Assembly (NCBI RefSeq): GCF_010728155.1
Contig: NZ_AP022605.1
Location: forward strand, 3,162,001-3,226,000
Reading direction: 5' to 3'
Origin: Mycolicibacterium doricum
GTDB taxonomy: Bacteria > Actinomycetota > Actinomycetes > Mycobacteriales > Mycobacteriaceae
DNA: 64,000 nucleotides
In this document: positions 49,780 through 59,177 of the stretch, in pieces
How positions within the stretch are numbered: the stretch's first letter is position 1
Layout: the number at the start of each line of letters is the position of its first letter
Position numbers and translations under genes: made by a program
Notes under the pieces: generated by a model
What the model was told of the DNA's origin: nothing
The model's database searches: none
The model's input: only the letters and a program-made list of their open reading frames with translations

Positions 49780-50010
49780 GCTCGACCGCCTCGGGTGCAC
49801 GCCGTTGGACGGACTTCCACTGCCGCGAGCCTACCGGAGCCGGTCGATGCGACGGTGCGCTTGCGCCGGGCACCTCGCTTGACATCGGGTGCGGCCCCGG
49901 TCGTCGGTTACACCGACCACGCAGGCGTCGTGCATCCGCGGGTGATCTAGCAAGACCAGCCGCACCGTCTCGAGCGAAATCTGAAGCCGCCATCGGCGCG
50001 ACGGCGGGCG
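49780..50010 (-). pseudogene. Decayed C-terminus of an acyl-CoA ligase (AMP-forming)
   Basis: Reading the minus strand, one frame gives ISLETVRLVLLDHPRMHDAC then VVGVTDDRGR (about 49980-49885), very like the C-terminal domain of AMP-forming ligases. After about 49880 the match moves to another frame: SEVPGASAP then GSRQWKSVQRRA (49879-49796), equivalent to the GEVP-type segment and the Lys-containing tail. At least one frameshift and no intact gene, so a remnant. No start or upstream adenylation domain remains. Confidence 0.5.
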
Positions 50011-50071
50011 GATCCGCCGACCGCCGGGGAAACTACAGCCTGACGTGGAGTTCTTGCACCGCACACGACGA

Positions 50072-50102
50072 AGCCCCCGCGACGGAAATCGTCGCGGGGG
50101 CT
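50072..50102 (-). terminator. Strong hairpin terminator after fadB
   Basis: AGCCCCCGCGACG (50072-50084) pairs perfectly over 13 bp with CGTCGCGGGGGCT (50090-50102), loop of five bases. It lies 15 bp past the fadB stop. No T-tract, as common in mycobacteria. Confidence 0.75.
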
Positions 50103-50116
50103 CGCGGGGGCGCGAA

Positions 50117-52267
50117 CTACTTGGTCAGCGACTCCGGCGGGGTGAACCGGTCGCCGTAGCGCTCGGCCAGCTCACGGGCACGGGCCACGAAGGCCTCCTT
50201 ACCGGTTCCCAGAGCGCCCTCGTAGCCGACGATGTACTGCGCGCTGCCGCCGGTGTACGGCGGGTAGCCGATGCCCATGATCGACCCGATGTTGGCATCG
50301 GCAGTCGAGGTGAGCACGCCCTCGTCGAGGCACTTCTGCGTCTCGATCGCCTCGGCGAACAGCATCCGGTCGATCATGTCCTGCAGCGGGATGTCGGCCT
50401 TGCCGGACCCGAAGGTCTCGCGCAGACCCGGCCACAGACCGGTCCGCTTACCGTCGACGTACTCGTAGAAGCCGGCACCCTTCAGGCGTGACGGCCGGCC
50501 GATCTCGATCATTTTGTTGACGACGCCCTCCGCCGGATGCGGCTCGTAGGTGCCGCCCGCGGCCTCGACGCCCTTGCGGGTCTCGGTGGCGATCTTCTGC
50601 ATCAGCTCGAGGTTGAGCTCGTCGGACAGCTGCAGCGGCGCCGCCGGGTACCCGGCCATGCTGCCGGCTCGCTCGATGCTGGCCGGCTCCACACCCTCAC
50701 CGAGCATGGCCAGGGCCTCGTTGACGAAGGTGCCGATCACGCGGCTGGTGAAGAAGCCGCGGCTGTCGTTGACCACGATCGGGGTCTTGCCGATGGCCAT
50801 CGTGTAGTCGAAGACGCGGGCCAGCGCCTCGTCGGAGGTCTTCTCGCCCTTGATGATCTCGACCAGCGGCATCTTGTCGACCGGTGAGAAGAAGTGGATG
50901 CCGATGAAGTCTTCCTGGCGCTTCACGCCGGTCGCCAGACCGGTGATGGGCAGCGTGGAGGTGTTCGACCCGAGCAGCGCGTTGGGCTCGATGATGTCCT
51001 CGATCTCCTGGAACACCTTGTGCTTGAGTTCTTGGTTCTCGAAGACGGCCTCGATCACGAAATCGACGCCCTTGAGGTCGGCCGGGTCACCGGTCGGGGT
51101 GATCCGGGCGAGCAACGCGTCGCTCTTCTCCTGCGTGGTCTTGCCCCGTTCGAGCGCCTTGGCCTCGATCTTCTCGGAGTACGCCTTACCCTTCTGCGCG
51201 TTCTCCAGGCTGACGTCCTTGAGGACGACCTCGAAGCCCGCCTTGGCTGACACGTAGGCGATGCCCGCGCCCATCATGCCGGCACCGAGGACGCCGATCT
51301 TCTGGATCTCCTGCTTTGCGATGCCGTCCGGGCGCGAACCGCCACCGTTGATCGTCTGCAGGTCCAAGAAGAACGCCTGGATCATGTTCTTGGCGACCTG
51401 CCCGGTGACCAACTTGGTGAAGTAGCGGCTCTCGATGCGGCTGGCCGATTCGAAATCGACCTGAGCACCCTCGACCGCGGCGTCGAGGATGGCGCGCGGT
51501 GCGGGCATCGGTGCACCCTTGAGCTGCTTGCGCAGCAGCGCCGGGAACGACGGCAGGATGCTCGCCAGGCCGGGAGAGCTCGGGGTGCCGCCGGGCATCT
51601 TGTAGCCCTTGGCATCCCAGGGCTGCGTGTGGGCCTCGGGGTTCGCCTTGATCCACGCCTTGGCGGCGGGGATCAACTCGTCCACGGAGTCGACGACCCG
51701 GTCCACAAGCCCGATTTCAGCGGCCTTGGCGGGCTTGAACCGGGTGCCCTGCGAGAGCACCTCCATGAACGCCTTCTGGATCCCGAACATCCGCACGGTG
51801 CGGGTGACGCCGCCGCCGCCGGGCAGCAGGCCCAGCGTCACCTCGGGCAGACCGATCACCGACCCCCGGACGTCGGCGGCGATGCGATGATGGCACGCCA
51901 GCGCGATCTCCAGGCCACCGCCGAGCGCGGCACCGTTGATGGCCGCGACGACCGGCTTACCGAGGGTCTCCAGCTTGCGCAGGTCGGCCTTCATCTCCTC
52001 GACGTTCTCGAACATTGCGGCCGCATCGTCGGGACCGATGTTGATCATGCTCTTGAGGTCACCGCCGGCGAAGAAGGTCTTCTTCGCGCTGGTGATGACC
52101 ACGCCGGTGATCGAATCCTTCTCGGCGACAAGGCGTCCGACGGTGTCGCGCATCGACTGCTTGTAGTGGTCGTTCATCACGTTGGCCGACCCGGTCGGAT
52201 CATCGAGCGTGAGGGTGACGATGCCGTCGGAGTCCTGCTCCCACTTGATGGTGTTCTCGGTGCTCAT
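50117..52267 (-). CDS. fadB: FadB, multifunctional fatty acid oxidation alpha subunit
   Basis: A 716-residue fusion. The N-terminal enoyl-CoA hydratase domain (1-190) has AAINGAALGGGLEIALACHH and GLPEVTLGLLPGGGG with its catalytic Glu. The 3-hydroxyacyl-CoA dehydrogenase part has the NAD motif IGVLGAGMMGAGIAYVSAKA (about 325-345) and IGIHFFSPVDKMPLVEII with the catalytic His. ATG 52267 gives the start expected from M. tuberculosis; a GTG (52279) four codons earlier is possible. Operon with fadA, 18 bp apart. Confidence 0.92.
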   Translation of the reverse strand: MSTENTIKWEQDSDGIVTLTLDDPTGSANVMNDHYKQSMRDTVGRLVAEKDSITGVVITSAKKTFFAGGDLKSMINIGPDDAAAMFENVEEMKADLRKLETLGKPVVAAINGAALGGGLEIALACHHRIAADVRGSVIGLPEVTLGLLPGGGGVTRTVRMFGIQKAFMEVLSQGTRFKPAKAAEIGLVDRVVDSVDELIPAAKAWIKANPEAHTQPWDAKGYKMPGGTPSSPGLASILPSFPALLRKQLKGAPMPAPRAILDAAVEGAQVDFESASRIESRYFTKLVTGQVAKNMIQAFFLDLQTINGGGSRPDGIAKQEIQKIGVLGAGMMGAGIAYVSAKAGFEVVLKDVSLENAQKGKAYSEKIEAKALERGKTTQEKSDALLARITPTGDPADLKGVDFVIEAVFENQELKHKVFQEIEDIIEPNALLGSNTSTLPITGLATGVKRQEDFIGIHFFSPVDKMPLVEIIKGEKTSDEALARVFDYTMAIGKTPIVVNDSRGFFTSRVIGTFVNEALAMLGEGVEPASIERAGSMAGYPAAPLQLSDELNLELMQKIATETRKGVEAAGGTYEPHPAEGVVNKMIEIGRPSRLKGAGFYEYVDGKRTGLWPGLRETFGSGKADIPLQDMIDRMLFAEAIETQKCLDEGVLTSTADANIGSIMGIGYPPYTGGSAQYIVGYEGALGTGKEAFVARARELAERYGDRFTPPESLTK

Positions 52268-52285
52268 CTTTGAGTGCACTTTCCT

Positions 52286-53497
52286 CTAGACCCGCTCGAT
52301 GATGGTGGCCACGCCCATGCCGCCGCCCACGCACAGCGTGATCAGCGCGCGCCGCGCATTTCGGCGTTCGAGCTCGTCGACCATGGTTCCGGTGATCATG
52401 GCGCCGGTGGCGCCCAGCGGGTGCCCCATTGCGATCGCACCACCGTTGACGTTGAGCTTCTCGTCGGGGATGTCCAGATCCTTCTGGAACTTCAGCACCA
52501 CCGACGCGAAGGCCTCGTTCAGTTCGAACAGGTCGATGTCGTCGACGGTCAGGCCGGCGCGGTCGAGCACCTTCTTCGTCGCCGGAGTCGGACCGGTGAG
52601 CATGATGACCGGGTCGGAGCCGCTGGTGGCGGTGGCCACGATGCGGGCCCGGGGGGTCAGGCCCTGCGACTGGCCGGCCTTCTCTGAGCCGACGAGCACC
52701 AGCGCGGCGCCGTCGACGATGCCGGAGCTGTTGCCGCCGGTGTGGACGTGGTTGATCTTCTCGACCCAGTGGTACTTCTGCAGCGCGACGTCGTCGAACC
52801 CGCCCATGGCGCCGATGCCGTCGAACGCGGTCTTGAGCTTGCCGAGGCTTTCCACGGTCGAGCCGGGACGCATGTGCTCGTCGTGGTCGAGGATGAGCAG
52901 GCCGTTCTGGTCACGCACCGGGACGACCGACTTGGCGAAGTAGCCACCCGACCAGGCTGCGGCGGCGCGCTCCTGCGAGCGCGCGGCGTAGGCGTCGACG
53001 TCCTCACGCGAGAAACCTTCGATGGTGGCGATCAGGTCGGCGCCGATGCCCTGGGGCACGAAACCGAGGCGGTAGTTGGTCTCCGGGTCAGTAGCCCAGG
53101 CGCCGCCGTCAGAACCCATCGGGACGCGGCTCATCGACTCGACGCCGCCGGCCAGCACGAGGTCGTCCCAGCCCGAACGCACCTTCTGCGCAGCGGTGTT
53201 CACCGCCTCCAGACCGGAGGCGCAGAAGCGGTTGAGCTGTACACCACCGGTGGTGTCGGGCAATCCGGCCGCGAGCACCGCGGTGCGGGCGATGTCGCCG
53301 CCCTGATCGCCGACCGGTGACACGACGCCGAGGATGAGGTCGCTGATCAGTGTCTCGTCCAGGTCCGGGAAACGACGACGCAGCTCGTCGATCAGGCCGG
53401 TGACGAGGTTGAGGGGTTTGACCTCGTGCAGCGAACCGTTGCGTTGCTTGCCGCGAGGCGTACGGATCGCCTCGTAGATGAAGGCTTCTTCAGACAT
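52286..53497 (-). CDS. fadA: FadA, acetyl-CoA acyltransferase (thiolase)
   Basis: A 403-residue thiolase, same length as M. tuberculosis FadA. Active-site Cys is in [19 protein letters not shown], the His in [18 protein letters not shown] and the second Cys in [11 protein letters not shown]. Forms the trifunctional beta-oxidation complex with FadB. ATG 53497. First gene of the operon. Confidence 0.93.
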   Translation of the reverse strand: MSEEAFIYEAIRTPRGKQRNGSLHEVKPLNLVTGLIDELRRRFPDLDETLISDLILGVVSPVGDQGGDIARTAVLAAGLPDTTGGVQLNRFCASGLEAVNTAAQKVRSGWDDLVLAGGVESMSRVPMGSDGGAWATDPETNYRLGFVPQGIGADLIATIEGFSREDVDAYAARSQERAAAAWSGGYFAKSVVPVRDQNGLLILDHDEHMRPGSTVESLGKLKTAFDGIGAMGGFDDVALQKYHWVEKINHVHTGGNSSGIVDGAALVLVGSEKAGQSQGLTPRARIVATATSGSDPVIMLTGPTPATKKVLDRAGLTVDDIDLFELNEAFASVVLKFQKDLDIPDEKLNVNGGAIAMGHPLGATGAMITGTMVDELERRNARRALITLCVGGGMGVATIIERV

Positions 53498-53546
53498 AGC
53501 GCGAGCGTAACAGTCCAAACCAACCTGTTGGTTGGCCGGGGGCGCG

Positions 53547-54686
53547 CTACGCGGACTGGCGCCCCTCGAGCTCGGCCAGCGTCGGGTAGTCGACGTAGCC
53601 GGCCGGGCCGGGCGCGTAGAAGGTGCCGACGTCGGGTTCGTTGAGTGCGGCGCCCACGATGAGCCTGTCGATGAGGTCGGGGTTGGCCAGGAACGCCCGC
53701 CCCACCGCGGCAGCGCTGATGACTCCCCACTCGGCAAGCTCCTCGAGCTGGCAGAATCGGGTGTCGGTGTCGCGGCCGGTGTTGAGCACCACGGGGCCGG
53801 GCCACGCCCCGCGCAGCTCGCCGAACGCGGCGTCCTCGGGGTGGATCAGCAGGTGCAGGTAGGCCGCGCCCAGCGGGGCGATGCGCTCCAGCAGCGCCTG
53901 GTAGGTGCAGACGGTGTCGTTCTCCCGCATGTCGCCCGCGGTGTTGCCCGGTGAGATCCGCAGACCGACCCGGCCGGCACCGATCTCCGCGGAGACGGCC
54001 TCGACCACCTCGGCGGTCAGCCGTGCCCGGTTGTCCGGCGAGCCGCCGTAGTCGTCGATGCGCTGGTTCACCACGTCCGAGGAGAACTCGTGCAGCAGGT
54101 AGCCGTTGGCGCCGTGGATCTCCACGCCGTCCATGCCTGCGTCGACGGCGCGTCGCGCGGCGGCGCGGAAGTCTTCGACGATGGCCCCGATCTCGCCGAC
54201 CGACAACGCCCGCGGCACGGGCAGCGGCTTCTTACCGGTGGGCGTGTGGGTCAGCACGTCGGCGGGGATCGCCGAAGGAGCCACGGATTGGTAGCCGCTG
54301 ATGTCCGGGTGCGCCATGCGGCCCACGTGCCACAGCTGCACGAACATCTTCCCGCCCACCGCATGCACCCCCGACGCGATCTCGGCCCACCTGTCCTGGT
54401 GCCGCTCGGTGTACATACCAGGGGTGTTCAGGTAGGCGCCGTTGGCTCGCGCCGACACGGCCGTGGCCTCGCTGATGATGAGGCCCGCAGCAGCGCGCTG
54501 CGCGTAGTAGCGGGCGGCCAGCGGGGACGGCGTGCCGTCGGAGTCGGCGCGCGAACGGGTCAGGGGGGCCATGAAGATCCGGTTCGCGGCGGCGGTGTCG
54601 CCGATCTGGACGGGTTTCAGCAGGGCGGCGTCGCCGTCGAGTTTGAAAGTCACCTCGCAGTAGACGTCACCGGCACCGGAATTCAT
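53547..54686 (-). CDS. Old yellow enzyme-family NADH:flavin oxidoreductase
   Basis: A 379-residue FMN-dependent TIM barrel. Key segments: [33 protein letters not shown] (substrate/FMN region), [20 protein letters not shown], and [13 protein letters not shown]. These include the His/Asn pair that binds substrate oxygen. ATG 54686 chosen; GTG 54653 (VTFKLDGD) is an alternative giving a shorter N-terminus. Reduces electrophilic alkenes; natural substrate unknown. Divergent from dapC with a 27-bp gap. Confidence 0.87.
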   Translation of the reverse strand: MNSGAGDVYCEVTFKLDGDAALLKPVQIGDTAAANRIFMAPLTRSRADSDGTPSPLAARYYAQRAAAGLIISEATAVSARANGAYLNTPGMYTERHQDRWAEIASGVHAVGGKMFVQLWHVGRMAHPDISGYQSVAPSAIPADVLTHTPTGKKPLPVPRALSVGEIGAIVEDFRAAARRAVDAGMDGVEIHGANGYLLHEFSSDVVNQRIDDYGGSPDNRARLTAEVVEAVSAEIGAGRVGLRISPGNTAGDMRENDTVCTYQALLERIAPLGAAYLHLLIHPEDAAFGELRGAWPGPVVLNTGRDTDTRFCQLEELAEWGVISAAAVGRAFLANPDLIDRLIVGAALNEPDVGTFYAPGPAGYVDYPTLAELEGRQSA

Positions 54687-54713
54687 TCCCGTCACGTCGT
54701 TACGCTCGGGACC

Positions 54714-55892
54714 ATGACGGTGTCCAGGCTGCGGCCGTACGCGGTGACGGTGTTCGCCGAGATGTCGGCGCTCGCGGCCCGGGTCGGCGCGGTCAATCTG
54801 GGTCAGGGCTTCCCCGACGAGGACGGCCCGCCGGCGATGCTGAAAGTCGCGCAGGAGTCCATCGCCGCCGGGGTGAACCAGTACCCACCCGGGCTGGGCA
54901 TCGCACCGCTGCGGAAAGCCGTTGCTGCACACCGTAACCGCAAGTACGGCGTCGACTATGACCCCGACACCGAGGTGCTGGTGACCAACGGCGCCACCGA
55001 GGCTATCGCCGCCGCCGTGATGGGGCTGGTGGAGCCCGGTTCCGAGGTGTTGGTTATCGAACCGTTCTACGACTCCTACTCCCCGGTGCTCACCATGGCC
55101 GGCTGTCACCGCGTCGCCGTGTCGATGATCGAGCACGGCCGCGGCTTCGCGATCGACGTCGACGGGTTGCGCCGCGCGATCACCCCGCGGACGAAGGCGC
55201 TGATCGTCAACAGCCCGCACAACCCGACCGGCATGGTGGCCTCCGAGGCCGAGCTCACGGCGATAGCCGAACTCGCCGTCGCGCATGATCTGCTCGTGAT
55301 CACCGACGAGGTCTACGAACACCTCGTGTACTCGGAGCCGCCGGGACACCGTCACCGCCCCCTGGCGGCGTACCCGGAGATGTCCGGGCGCACGGTCACC
55401 ATCTCGAGTGCGGCAAAGATGTTCAACGTCACCGGATGGAAGGTCGGATGGGCCTGCGGTGCCGCCGATCTCATCGCCGGGGTCCGGGCCGCCAAGCAGT
55501 ACCTCACATATGTCGGGGGTGCGCCCTTCCAGCCGGCCGTCGCCCACGCCCTCGACCACGAGGACGCCTGGGTAACGGCATTGCGGGATGCGTTCCAGGC
55601 CAAGCGCGATCGACTGGGTGCGGCGCTGACGGATCTGGGATTCGCGGTGCACGACAGCGCGGGCACCTACTTCGTGTGCGCCGACCCCCGGCCGCTGGGC
55701 TACAGCGACAGCACCTCGTTTTGCGCAGATCTACCCGAGCGGGCTGGCGTCGCGGCGATTCCGCTGGCAGCATTCTGCGACCCGGAATCACCGCACCTCG
55801 ACCGATGGAACCACCTGGTGCGCTTTGCGTTCTGCAAGCGTGACGACACCTTGGACGAAGCCGTCCGTCGGCTGCAGGTGCTGCGCCGCTAG
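54714..55892 (+). CDS. dapC: DapC-type N-succinyldiaminopimelate aminotransferase
   Basis: A 392-residue class I aminotransferase matching Rv0858c (397). Features: VGAVNLGQGFPDEDGP, VNQYPPGLGIAPLRKAVAAH, NSPHNPTGM, DEVYEHLVY, and PLP lysine K235 in SSAAKMFNVTGWKVGW. Assigned to lysine/diaminopimelate synthesis in M. tuberculosis, though related enzymes are generic aminotransferases. ATG 54714. Confidence 0.87.
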   Translation: MTVSRLRPYAVTVFAEMSALAARVGAVNLGQGFPDEDGPPAMLKVAQESIAAGVNQYPPGLGIAPLRKAVAAHRNRKYGVDYDPDTEVLVTNGATEAIAAAVMGLVEPGSEVLVIEPFYDSYSPVLTMAGCHRVAVSMIEHGRGFAIDVDGLRRAITPRTKALIVNSPHNPTGMVASEAELTAIAELAVAHDLLVITDEVYEHLVYSEPPGHRHRPLAAYPEMSGRTVTISSAAKMFNVTGWKVGWACGAADLIAGVRAAKQYLTYVGGAPFQPAVAHALDHEDAWVTALRDAFQAKRDRLGAALTDLGFAVHDSAGTYFVCADPRPLGYSDSTSFCADLPERAGVAAIPLAAFCDPESPHLDRWNHLVRFAFCKRDDTLDEAVRRLQVLRR

Positions 55893-55901
55893 CCTGTCGG
55901 G

Positions 55902-55929
55902 CTGTCATCCTCGCTCCGCGGGGTGACAG
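55902..55929. terminator. Bidirectional hairpin between dapC and an SRPBCC gene
   Basis: CTGTCATCC (55902-55910) pairs with GGGTGACAG (55921-55929), nine pairs including one G-T, with a 10-base loop. It lies in the 40-bp convergent gap, 9 bp from one stop and 3 bp from the other. Likely shared terminator. Confidence 0.6.
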
Positions 55930-55932
55930 GGC

Positions 55933-56379
55933 CTAGTTGCGATCCCCCGCGACCTTCAAGACCTGTTTGCGCAAACCGTCGGTCGCGGTTTCCATGGCAC
56001 CCTTCATCGCCCGCTTGAGTACGAACCCCGGCAGCGGGACGGAGGGGTCGACGGCGATGTCGAACCGCACCCTGGTCTTATCCCCGTCCGCGGTCAGCGT
56101 GTAGGTGGCGTCCTGGCTCTTGAGCTGTCTGGCACTGACCAGCGTCCAGCTGACGGAACTGTCCGTCCAGGTGTACTCCACGACCTGCTCGTCGGTCAGA
56201 CCCGCGGCCTTGACCTTCATCTTCACCCGGCGCGGTCTGCCGTCGGCGTGGGACTCGAGCACCTCGGCGCTCTGGTACTGCGGCGTCCAGGAGGGGGCCG
56301 AGTCGACGTCGGCCATGACGTCGAGGATCTGGGCCGGGGTTGCTTCGATGACCACTTCGCGTGAATCGCTGACTGTCAT
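55933..56379 (-). CDS. SRPBCC-family protein (Rv0857-like)
   Basis: A 148-residue START-like protein: SREVVIEATPAQILDVMADV, DSAPSWTPQYQSAEVLESH, FDIAVDPSVPLPGFVLKRAM and a final amphipathic helix. ATG 56379. Its paralogue of identical length lies just upstream, 35 bp away on the same strand. A pocket for a hydrophobic ligand is expected; function unknown. Confidence 0.82.
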   Translation of the reverse strand: MTVSDSREVVIEATPAQILDVMADVDSAPSWTPQYQSAEVLESHADGRPRRVKMKVKAAGLTDEQVVEYTWTDSSVSWTLVSARQLKSQDATYTLTADGDKTRVRFDIAVDPSVPLPGFVLKRAMKGAMETATDGLRKQVLKVAGDRN

Positions 56380-56414
56380 GCGCTCACCATAGCCACCGTG
56401 TCGGCGCCGCGGAA

Positions 56415-56861
56415 TCACTCGGCGTGCTTGCGCACCGCCAGCACGCGCTCGCGCAGTCCGACGGTGGCGGTGTCGAGGACACCCTTGGCGGCGCGGCGCA
56501 ACAGGAAACCCGGCATCGGCATGATCGGGTCGACGGTGACCTCGAATACAACCCGGGTCCGGTCGCCGTCGGGGATAAGGCGGTAACGCGCGTCCTGGGA
56601 ACGCTGATAGGTCGAGCTCAGAAGCGTCCAACCGTAGCCGTCGTCGTGGTAGGTGAGCGCGATCTCCTGGACGTCGGTGATCCCGACCGTGGTGACGGTG
56701 GCGCGGCTTCGCGTCGGCCTTCCGTGTTCATCGCGCTCAAGCACCACCGAACTGCGGTGGGCGGCAGACCATTCGGGCAGCGCCTCGAGATCCAGCATGA
56801 CAGGCAGGATCTCGTCGACCCGGGCGTCGATCACGACCTCGCGGAACTCACGGATAGCCAC
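56415..56861 (-). CDS. SRPBCC-family protein (Rv0856-like paralogue)
   Basis: A 148-residue paralogue of the neighbour: REFREVVIDARVDEILPVML, LEALPEWSAAHRSSVVLE, DGDRTRVVFEVTVDPIMPMP and GFLLRRAAKGVLDTATVGLR. GTG 56861 chosen, giving the same length as its partner; in-frame sequence before it looks non-coding. M. tuberculosis also has a group of these genes (Rv0854, Rv0856, Rv0857). Confidence 0.8.
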   Translation of the reverse strand: MAIREFREVVIDARVDEILPVMLDLEALPEWSAAHRSSVVLERDEHGRPTRSRATVTTVGITDVQEIALTYHDDGYGWTLLSSTYQRSQDARYRLIPDGDRTRVVFEVTVDPIMPMPGFLLRRAAKGVLDTATVGLRERVLAVRKHAE

Positions 56862-57060
56862 GACGGCGACCCTACTCGGGTGCCCGACGTCGGGATGGTC
56901 CTCCAGCGCCCCGATTGCTGAGATCACCGATGTCCCCGTGGGTCCAGTGACGGCGACGCGCCGTGACGTGCGGGAGAAGTTCCCGGTTCGTGTCCGGGGA
57001 AGCGTGCTATAGCCCGGGAGTGGGCATACAAAGGTGATCCGCAACCCGAAGGGACCCGCG

Positions 57061-58425
57061 ATGAAGCTGATCTCGCCGACCGATTCGATGTTCTTGCTCG
57101 TCGAGTCGAGGGAGCATCCTATGCACGTCGGCGGGCTGCAACTGTTCGAACCGCCGGACGGCGTCTCGGGCGCGGAGTTCCTGCACGATATCCATCAGGC
57201 CATGTCGCAGCAGACCGGTTTCCAGGAGACGTTCCGCAAGCATCCCGGCACGGTGCTCGGTGGCGTCGCCAACCTCACGTGGGCCGTCGACGACGACGTC
57301 GACCTCGACTACCACCTGCGCCGGTCGGCGCTGCCCACGCCGGGTCGGGTACGCGAACTGCTGGAGTTGACGTCGCGGCTGCACGGCGGGCTTCTGGACC
57401 GGCACCGGCCGCTGTGGGAGACGCACCTGGTCGAAGGGCTCAGCGACGGACGCTTCGCGGTGTACGTCAAGTTCCATCACGCCCTCATCGACGGGGTGTC
57501 GGCGCTCAAGCTGACCCAACGCACACTGTCGGCCGATCCCGACGACACCGAGGTCCGGGTTCCGTGGAATCTGCCGTACAAACGGCGGAACCGGGATCAG
57601 GAGTCGAAGTCGGTGCTGCGCAGCGTCACCGAGCGCGTGGGTTCCGTTGCCGCACTGGTCCCGTCGACACTCGGGCTGGCGCGCGCGGCGCTGCTCGAGC
57701 AACAGCTGCAGCTACCATTCGGCGCGCCCAAGACGATGTTCAACGTCCCGATCGGCGGCGCCCGACGAGTCGCAGCGCAGTCATGGCCGCTGGCGCGCAT
57801 CCGCTCGGTCAAACAGGCCACCGGCGCGACGGTCAACGACGTCATCCTCGCGATGTGCGCCGGCGCGCTGCGGTTCTACCTCACCGAGCAGCATGCGCTC
57901 CCGGACGCGCCGCTCATCGCCATGGTGCCGGTGAGCCTTCGCACCGAAGAGGAGGCTGACGCCGGCGGCAACATGACCGGCGTCGTGCTGTGCAACCTCG
58001 CGACCGACGACGACGATCCGGCTCGCCGGCTGGACACCATCAGCTTGTCGATGCGCAGGAACAAGCAGGTGTTCTCCCAATTGCCGCGGGTGCAGCAGCT
58101 GGCGCTGTCCGCATCGATGATCGCGCCCCTCGGTCTGGGTGCGGTCCCGGGATTCGTTTCGGCCGCTCCCCCACCGTTCAACATCGTGATCTCCAACGTG
58201 CCGGGCAGCCGGGTTCGGTTGTACTGGCGCGGCGCCCGCCTCGACGGCAACTACCCCTTCTCGATCGTGCTCGACGGCCAGGCGCTGAACATCACGATGG
58301 CCAACAACGGCGACAACCTGGACTTCGGGCTGGTCGGCGCCCGAGGCAGCGTCCCCCACCTGCAGCGGCTACTCGCGCACCTCGAGGATTCGCTCACGGA
58401 ACTGGAGCGCGCGGTCGCGGCGTGA
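57061..58425 (+). CDS. Wax ester synthase/diacylglycerol acyltransferase (WS/DGAT)
   Basis: A 454-residue WS/DGAT (Tgs family). The catalytic HHxxxDG motif is HHALIDG (139-145). Other conserved parts are SPTDSMFLLVESREHPMHVG, TGATVNDVILAMCAGALRFY and FNIVISNVPGSRVRLYWRGA. ATG 57061 is preceded by AAGGGA. Makes triacylglycerol or wax ester from acyl-CoA. Divergent from the SRPBCC gene; the 199-bp gap holds no gene. Confidence 0.9.
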   Translation: MKLISPTDSMFLLVESREHPMHVGGLQLFEPPDGVSGAEFLHDIHQAMSQQTGFQETFRKHPGTVLGGVANLTWAVDDDVDLDYHLRRSALPTPGRVRELLELTSRLHGGLLDRHRPLWETHLVEGLSDGRFAVYVKFHHALIDGVSALKLTQRTLSADPDDTEVRVPWNLPYKRRNRDQESKSVLRSVTERVGSVAALVPSTLGLARAALLEQQLQLPFGAPKTMFNVPIGGARRVAAQSWPLARIRSVKQATGATVNDVILAMCAGALRFYLTEQHALPDAPLIAMVPVSLRTEEEADAGGNMTGVVLCNLATDDDDPARRLDTISLSMRRNKQVFSQLPRVQQLALSASMIAPLGLGAVPGFVSAAPPPFNIVISNVPGSRVRLYWRGARLDGNYPFSIVLDGQALNITMANNGDNLDFGLVGARGSVPHLQRLLAHLEDSLTELERAVAA

Positions 58426-58557
58426 CGTGACGGCTCAGTCGATGTTCGCCAGGGCCGCGCGGTCGGCGTTGTACCGGGGCCGCGCGGTGCGGGGGCGCCG
58501 GACGATGTCGGCGACAGGGTCTTCTGACAGCCGTCCCCGGCGAATGAAACCACGTCC

Positions 58558-58634
58558 TGGTGGCCAGGGCCGGGATCGAACCGGCGACCTTCCGCTTTTC
58601 AGGCGGACGCTCGTACCAACTGAGCTACCTGGCC
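58558..58634 (-). tRNA. tRNA-Phe (GAA)
   Basis: Minus-strand cloverleaf: acceptor GGCCAGG pairs with CCTGGCC; anticodon loop CTGAAAA gives anticodon GAA; T-loop GGTTCGATCCC region is present. CCA is encoded (58558-58560). Confidence 0.95.
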
Positions 58635-58675
58635 GGAAGGCACCGGCCCGTGAGAACCGCAATGCCTCGCCGTGA

Positions 58676-58752
58676 TGGCGACCCTGACGGGACTCGAACC
58701 CGCGACCTCCGCCGTGACAGGGCGGCGCGCTAACCAACTGCGCCACAGGGCC
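58676..58752 (-). tRNA. tRNA-Asp (GTC)
   Basis: Minus-strand cloverleaf: acceptor GGCCCTG pairs with CAGGGTC (one G-T), anticodon loop CTGTCAC gives GTC, T-arm GGGTTCGAGTCCC. CCA is encoded (58676-58678). Confidence 0.95.
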
Positions 58753-58784
58753 TTGCTGTGTGACCCGAACAGACGAGCCACGGG

Positions 58785-58857
58785 TACCCCCTACGGGATT
58801 CGAACCCGCGCTACCGCCTTGAAAGGGCGGCGTCCTAGGCCGCTAGACGAAGGGGGC
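58785..58857 (-). tRNA. tRNA-Glu (TTC)
   Basis: Minus-strand cloverleaf: acceptor GCCCCCT pairs with AGGGGGT (first pair G-T), anticodon loop CTTTCAA gives TTC, T-arm GGGTTCGAATCCC. CCA is not encoded (CCC follows). First of three tRNAs on the minus strand. Confidence 0.94.
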
Positions 58858-58990
58858 CAAGCCGAATCTCTCCGGGGTACTCGCAACGTTTCCGTTAGGA
58901 GCTTCGATAGCTTAGGGCACCGACACCTGAATCCTCAAACGAGGGGCCCGTTACCCGTCTCGGTATCCTCTAGTAGTCTCCGTCCACACT

Positions 58991-59063
58991 GCCCCTATAG
59001 CTCAGTTGGTAGAGCTACGGACTTTTAATCCGCAGGTCCCAGGTTCGAGCCCTGGTGGGGGCA
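58991..59063 (+). tRNA. tRNA-Lys (TTT)
   Basis: Plus-strand cloverleaf: acceptor GCCCCTA pairs with TGGGGGC, anticodon loop CTTTTAA gives TTT, T-arm CAGGTTCGAGCCCTG. CCA is not encoded. Divergent from the other tRNAs; 132 bp between. Confidence 0.95.
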
Positions 59064-59177
59064 CTTCGGATCACATGGTGAGCGCCTTCGCCGTTCGAAG
59101 GAGGCTACTCGATACATAGCGCTTCGGAGGACCTTCCGCCGTCTTGGGGATTTGGTTCGGTAAGTTCAGCGGCTCGA

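Noticed and set aside
53547..55652. Long minus-strand frame that would extend the old yellow enzyme by about 320 residues
   Set aside because: The extension is antisense to dapC and lacks family features; an ATG at 54686 starts the recognised domain.
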